Source: an uncultured bacterium (lineage in GTDB: Bacteria > Cyanobacteriota > Vampirovibrionia > Gastranaerophilales > Gastranaerophilaceae). Taken from it: 8,543 nucleotides of DNA. The notes beneath the pieces are model-generated. The model was not told the origin of the DNA. It saw nothing but the letters and a program-made list of their open reading frames with translations, and did not search any database. The first letter of the stretch is position 1. Each line of letters opens with the position of its first letter. Shown here one piece after another: positions 5,922-8,543 of the stretch. The stretch covers positions 1 to 8,543 of the forward strand of contig CASGAK010000086.1 of assembly GCA_949299435.1 (NCBI GenBank), written 5' to 3'. The position numbers were made by a program, and so were the translations under genes.

Positions 5922-5972
5922 CTTAGTTGCAGCAGTATGGTGCAACTAGGGTTGTGTAATTTTAACAACTCT
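5922..5972. repeat. Two adjacent inverted repeats upstream of the second pilin promoter
   Basis: CTTAGTTGCA (5922-5931) pairs with TGCAACTAGG (5941-5950; one G-T pair). AGGGTTGT (5948-5955) pairs with ACAACTCT (5965-5972; one G-T pair). Each has a 9-base loop, and the two share bases 5948-5950, so they cannot both form fully. They end exactly where the -35 box begins. They could be operator DNA for the pilin promoter or an additional RNA structure after recA. The GTTGCA/TGCAAC core echoes the TTGCA of the -35. Confidence 0.4.
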
Positions 5973-6000
5973 TGCACTGAATAAAAAAACTTGATATAAT
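5972..6000 (+). promoter_or_regulatory. Promoter of the second pilin-like gene
   Basis: TTGCAC (5972-5977) and TATAAT (5995-6000) are 17 bases apart, the same hexamers and spacing as at 3954-3982 on the other strand. A start near 6007 gives a leader of about 40 bases that includes AAAGGAG (6034-6040). Confidence 0.7.
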
Positions 6001-6046
6001 AAAAAAGTAGACGATGAAAACCGATAAAAAGCGAAAGGAGCTGGAA

Positions 6047-6773
6047 ATGCAGACTATGATTGAATTACGGGGGGGGGGGGGCACCCGAGAATAACGCTCC
6101 TGTAGGTCTTTTAAAAAGTTTTTTAGCATTCACAATGGCAGAGGTATTGATAACCTTAGGCATAATCGGAATAGTCGCAGCAATGACTTTTCCTGTTGTA
6201 ATCCAAAATTCAAAACGTCAAGAAGCTTCAGCAAGATTGAAAAAGTTTGTAAGTGCCATGGAACAGGCAATAATGTTATCAGAAGTAGATAACGGCTCAG
6301 CGACAGATTGGACCAAACAAGGTGTTATATTTGATGAAAATGGAGAGGTTGATGCAGCAAAATCGAATGCTGAAGTTAATAGATACTATAATTTATACTT
6401 AAAAAAATATTTAAAAACAATAACAATTTTGGAAGAGGATCCTGATGATAACCGGAGTATGAAAGTATATTTTGCTGATAGCTCATCAATATCCTTGTAT
6501 AATGGGGGCTGTCTTGATATAGCATTTGATTATAATGGTGATAGCAAACCAAATGTTTCAGGCAGAGATAGGTTTAAATTTTTATTGTGTCCGGGACCAT
6601 ATAATGAAACTTGTCATAAAAGTAAAAAAGTATTTGGTTCTTACTGTAAAAGTGGGATTAATTCAAGGGAAGATGCGATGCAAAAATGTAAAACAGAATC
6701 TAGATCTTATTGTACAAATTTATTAGAATATGACAATTGGGAATTTAAAGACGATTATCCTTATAGGCTGTAA
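6047..6773 (+). CDS. Type IV pilin-like protein, phase-variable start region (out of frame as sequenced)
   Basis: The pilin body is read from 6060 to the TAA at 6771-6773. It has the class III motif AFTMAEVLITLGIIG, with Glu at +5 after the probable A/F cleavage, a hydrophobic helix, then KRQEASARLKKFVSAMEQA. The six-cysteine head ends DNWEFKDDYPYRL, a pattern typical of gut Melainabacteria pilins. The only good start is ATG 6047, 6 bases after AAGGAG. Through the 13 G's at 6069-6081 that start runs into the wrong frame and stops at 6092-6094 after 15 codons. With 12 G's it would read into the pilin body: 241 residues with a 27-residue leader beginning MQTMIELRGGGAPENN. A TTG at 6060 is in frame as sequenced but has no ribosome site and directly follows a TGA. 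ATG 6014, in the 6047 frame, is a weaker alternative. Identity is firm; expression state depends on tract length. Confidence 0.8.
6069..6081 (+). repeat. Homopolymer tract of 13 G's in the start region of a pilin gene
   Basis: Thirteen consecutive G's lie 20 bases after the ATG with the strong ribosome site, in otherwise AT-rich DNA with no comparable G or C run elsewhere in the window. Slippage by one base switches the downstream pilin in or out of frame. The tract encodes glycine in every frame, so its length is tolerated by the protein. Tracts of this kind are known contingency loci in Campylobacter and Neisseria surface genes. A miscounted homopolymer is the alternative. Confidence 0.9.
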
Positions 6774-6871
6774 TTAACAGTAAATCGCAAAAAAGAGCTG
6801 AAATTCAACTGTTGGAATTAAGAATACCAGGAAGTCAGGTTTGTATTGTGCATTTTTTGTACCCGAAAATT

Positions 6872-6911
6872 AAATTCTAGTAATTTAAGAAATATTATTT
6901 AGAATTTTTTT
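6872..6911 (+). terminator. Probable terminator of the second pilin-like gene
   Basis: AAATTCTA (6872-6879) pairs with TAGAATTT (6900-6907), with an inner TAAT/ATTA helix, followed by T7 (6905-6911). The stem is AT-only apart from one C-G pair, so it is weaker than the others in the window. It lies about 100 bases after the stop. No gene is seen in the 228-base gap before alr. Confidence 0.45.
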
Positions 6912-6950
6912 AAATGGAAGATGAAAAAAACTTAGCTATGAAGAACGTAA

Positions 6951-6986
6951 ACGAAATTTATTAAATTTGATTGTAAAAAATTTCGT
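6951..6986. repeat. Inverted repeat just upstream of alr
   Basis: ACGAAATTT (6951-6959) is repeated inverted as AAATTTCGT (6978-6986) across 18 bases. It brackets the -35 box of the alr promoter and ends 2 bases before the -10. This is a plausible repressor site; it has no T-run and is not a good terminator. Confidence 0.4.
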
Positions 6987-6994
6987 CATATAAT
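6967..6994 (+). promoter_or_regulatory. Promoter of alr, positioned for a leaderless transcript
   Basis: TTGATT (6967-6972) and a perfect TATAAT (6989-6994) are 16 bases apart. The expected start, 6-8 bases after the -10 box, falls at about 7001-7002, on or next to the alr ATG. No ribosome site precedes that ATG. Confidence 0.6.
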
Positions 6995-7001
6995 TAGTTA
7001 T

Positions 7002-8126
7002 ATGAAAAATGTAAAGCAATCAAATATAAATATTCACAGGGATAGCTGGGTTGAGATAAACTTGGATTATTTGGCTCAGAATATAAAAGCAATAAGGAAG
7101 CAGACCCCGAAAGATATAAAACTTCTAGCAGTAGTAAAGGCAGATGCTTACGGCCATGGAGCGGTAATGCTTGCACCGACTCTTTTGGCAAGTGGAGCTG
7201 ACATGTTAGGTGTTGCCTCAATTGATGAAGGAGCAGATTTAAGGAATGCTAATATAACTGCTGATATTCTAGTATTAGGTGCAGTGCCTGTTTGGGCAGT
7301 TGAAAGTGCTGCGAAATTAGATTTAGCGATTTCTGTTTTTTCAAAAGAGCACATACTCGCTTGCCGTCAGGCTTATGAAAGAACAAATATAAAACCGAAA
7401 GTTCATGTAAAAATAGATACCGGTATGAATAGAATCGGTGTATCTGTAGATGAAGCTGTAAATTTTATAAATGAAGTGAGAAAATGTGATTTTATAGATT
7501 TTAAAGGCATATTTACTCATCTTGCTAATGCAGAAATTCGTGAAAAGACAGATATTCAGATAGAAAAATGGAACAGTGTAATTTCAAAAATTGATACAAA
7601 AGGCTTGTTATTACATATATTAAATACGGCAGGGCAAATGTGCTATGAAGTGCCGAATTCTAATATGAGGCGAGCTGGAATTGCATTATATGGATTATAT
7701 CCAGACTTTCCCGAGGGTGGAGAAAAACATATACCTAAATTAAAACAAATTCTTTCGTTAAAAGGCAGAATAGTCCATATTCATGAGGCAAAAGACCACG
7801 AAGGTGTAAGTTATGGTCATACATACATTGCATGCGGTACACGTAAAATAGCGACTGTACCTTTAGGCTATGCTGATGGAATACCAAGAGGACTTTCAAA
7901 TAAAATTTATGGGATCTTAAACGGTAAAAAAGTGCCTCAAATCGGAAATATTACAATGGATCAAATGATGTTTGATATTACCGGTATAGACGCAAAAGCA
8001 GGAGATGTAATTACGCTTTTAGATGAGAATAATTCTATTGATGAATGGGCAAGGATTTTGGGTACGATAAATTACGAGCTTACCTGTCGATTAAAAGTTC
8101 GTTTGCCTAGAGTATATACAAGATAG
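7002..8126 (+). CDS. alr: Alanine racemase
   Basis: This PLP enzyme converts L-alanine to D-alanine for peptidoglycan. The 374 residues match the family length. The N-terminal barrel has the PLP lysine in AVVKADAYGHG (Lys46, Tyr50), then KIDTGMNRIGV (137-147), FTHLANAE (171-178), LNTAG (207-211, where NSAG is usual) and MRRAGIALYG (222-231). The second domain carries the catalytic tyrosine in GVSYGHTY (Tyr271), LGYADGIPRG (288-297) and GNITMDQMMFDIT (315-327). ATG 7002 is the only sensible start before the conserved HRDSWVEINLDYL. It lacks a Shine-Dalgarno and sits at the predicted transcription start. It ends in TAG, and 19 bases later a dihydrolipoyl dehydrogenase gene starts with its own ribosome site, so the two are probably co-transcribed. 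Confidence 0.95.
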   Translation: MKNVKQSNINIHRDSWVEINLDYLAQNIKAIRKQTPKDIKLLAVVKADAYGHGAVMLAPTLLASGADMLGVASIDEGADLRNANITADILVLGAVPVWAVESAAKLDLAISVFSKEHILACRQAYERTNIKPKVHVKIDTGMNRIGVSVDEAVNFINEVRKCDFIDFKGIFTHLANAEIREKTDIQIEKWNSVISKIDTKGLLLHILNTAGQMCYEVPNSNMRRAGIALYGLYPDFPEGGEKHIPKLKQILSLKGRIVHIHEAKDHEGVSYGHTYIACGTRKIATVPLGYADGIPRGLSNKIYGILNGKKVPQIGNITMDQMMFDITGIDAKAGDVITLLDENNSIDEWARILGTINYELTCRLKVRLPRVYTR

Positions 8127-8145
8127 TTTAAAGGAGTAGAATCTC

Positions 8146-8543
8146 GTGGGGATATATTATGATTTAGGAATTGTAGGCAGTGGGCCTGCAGGTTATACAG
8201 CCGCATTTCAGGCAAGAAAATGCGGGAAATCGGTCGTGCTTTTTGAAAAGGATTTAATAGGCGGTGTATGCCTAAATCGCGGTTGTATTCCGACAAAAAC
8301 TATTTTACATTCAGCAGAGCTGTATCAGGAAATTAAAAAATCTTCAACTCTTGGATTAGAGTGTCCCGATGTGAAAGTTGATTTTGAAAAAGTTATTTCT
8401 CATAAAGATGAAGTCGTTGCAAAATTGCGTAAAAATTTGGAATTAGGACTTAAAAATGCCGGAGTTGTAATAGTTAAAGAATATGCAGAAATTGTTGATT
8501 CACACAAAATAAAGTCAGGAAATGAATTGTATGAATGCCATCA
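8146..8543 (+). CDS. lpdA: Dihydrolipoyl dehydrogenase (E3), 3' end missing
   Basis: This flavoprotein disulfide reductase reoxidises dihydrolipoamide in 2-oxoacid dehydrogenase or glycine cleavage complexes using NAD+. The frame begins with GTG, preceded by AAAGGAG 9 bases upstream and by an in-frame TAG at 8137, so no longer form exists. It stays open to the window edge (132 codons). Visible features are the FAD-binding GIVGSGPAGYTAA (8-20), Glu34 at the end of the second strand for the ribose, and the redox-active disulfide motif GGVCLNRGCIPTK (39-51; Cys42 and Cys47). The spacing CxxxxC and the GCIPTK tail fit lipoamide dehydrogenase best. Mercuric reductase or another group I oxidoreductase cannot be fully excluded from the N-terminus. 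It probably shares the alr transcript. Confidence 0.88.
   Translation, partial: MGIYYDLGIVGSGPAGYTAAFQARKCGKSVVLFEKDLIGGVCLNRGCIPTKTILHSAELYQEIKKSSTLGLECPDVKVDFEKVISHKDEVVAKLRKNLELGLKNAGVVIVKEYAEIVDSHKIKSGNELYECH

Noticed and set aside
6060..6062. TTG 6060 as the real start of the second pilin gene
   Set aside because: It has no ribosome site, directly follows an in-frame TGA and is needed only because of the G-tract length. ATG 6047 has a strong Shine-Dalgarno and a consensus promoter upstream.
6914..6961. A 15-codon ORF (starting MEDEKNLAMKNV) in the gap before alr
   Set aside because: It has no ribosome site and no recognisable relatives. Its MKNVNE only superficially resembles the alr N-terminus MKNVKQ, and chance is likely.
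1..8543. CRISPR array, tRNA, rRNA, insertion sequence or integration site
   Set aside because: No regularly spaced repeats, cloverleaf-like segment, transposase or flanking duplications were recognised on either strand.

Overview
The window looks like chromosomal DNA of an AT-rich bacterium (roughly one third G+C by eye) with a Gram-negative-type envelope. The best fit is a gut member of the non-photosynthetic Cyanobacteriota (Melainabacteria, Gastranaerophilales). The main reason is the two pilin-like proteins at the ends of the AT-rich core, with an FTMAEVLITLGIIG-type N-terminus, cysteine-rich heads, and C-termini of the style CTAWVIYNENMDYLHC and DNWEFKDDYPY. IspD (MEP pathway) and TonB-like periplasmic proteins are consistent with this. 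The assignment is family knowledge plus inference and was not tested by a search.

Layout. 2-673 (+): 3' part of a type IV pilin-like gene, closed by a strong terminator. 763-1416 (-): ispD. 1549-1740 (+): rpmB, with its own promoter and a terminator shared with the convergent gene. 1780-3928 (-): three exported proteins with a TonB/TolA-like C-terminal domain; two of them are paralogues that share an N-terminal domain resembling surface-adhesin E. 4204-4713 (+): a MerR-like helix-turn-helix protein with a long coiled coil, ending in a 21-bp hairpin directly ahead of recA. 4824-5849 (+): recA, complete in length but interrupted at codon 260 by an in-frame TAG. 6047-6773 (+): a second pilin-like gene whose start region carries 13 consecutive G residues. 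7002-8126 (+): alr, apparently leaderless. 8146 to the end (+): 5' part of a dihydrolipoyl dehydrogenase gene starting with GTG.

Two observations stand out. First, the second pilin gene has a strong Shine-Dalgarno and ATG, but with 13 G's that start is out of frame with the pilin body; 12 (or 9, or 15) G's would restore it. This is the architecture of a slipped-strand phase-variable surface gene, here in the OFF state. Second, recA has a single in-frame TAG, yet the 81 codons after it remain highly conserved. TAG is the ordinary stop for at least three neighbours (rpmB, the 3161-3928 gene and alr), so reassignment of TAG is unlikely. The choices left are a recent nonsense mutation, readthrough, or a sequence error. 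The two disruptions lie only about 470 bases apart, so read-level verification of this stretch matters for both.

Functionally the window mixes housekeeping genes (isoprenoid precursor, ribosome, recombination, cell-wall D-alanine, lipoamide redox) with envelope and surface genes (two pilins and the TonB-like cluster). Several genes are separated by well-formed terminators, so most look like single-gene transcription units. The exceptions are the 8-nt-overlapping TonB-like pair and the alr-lpd pair.
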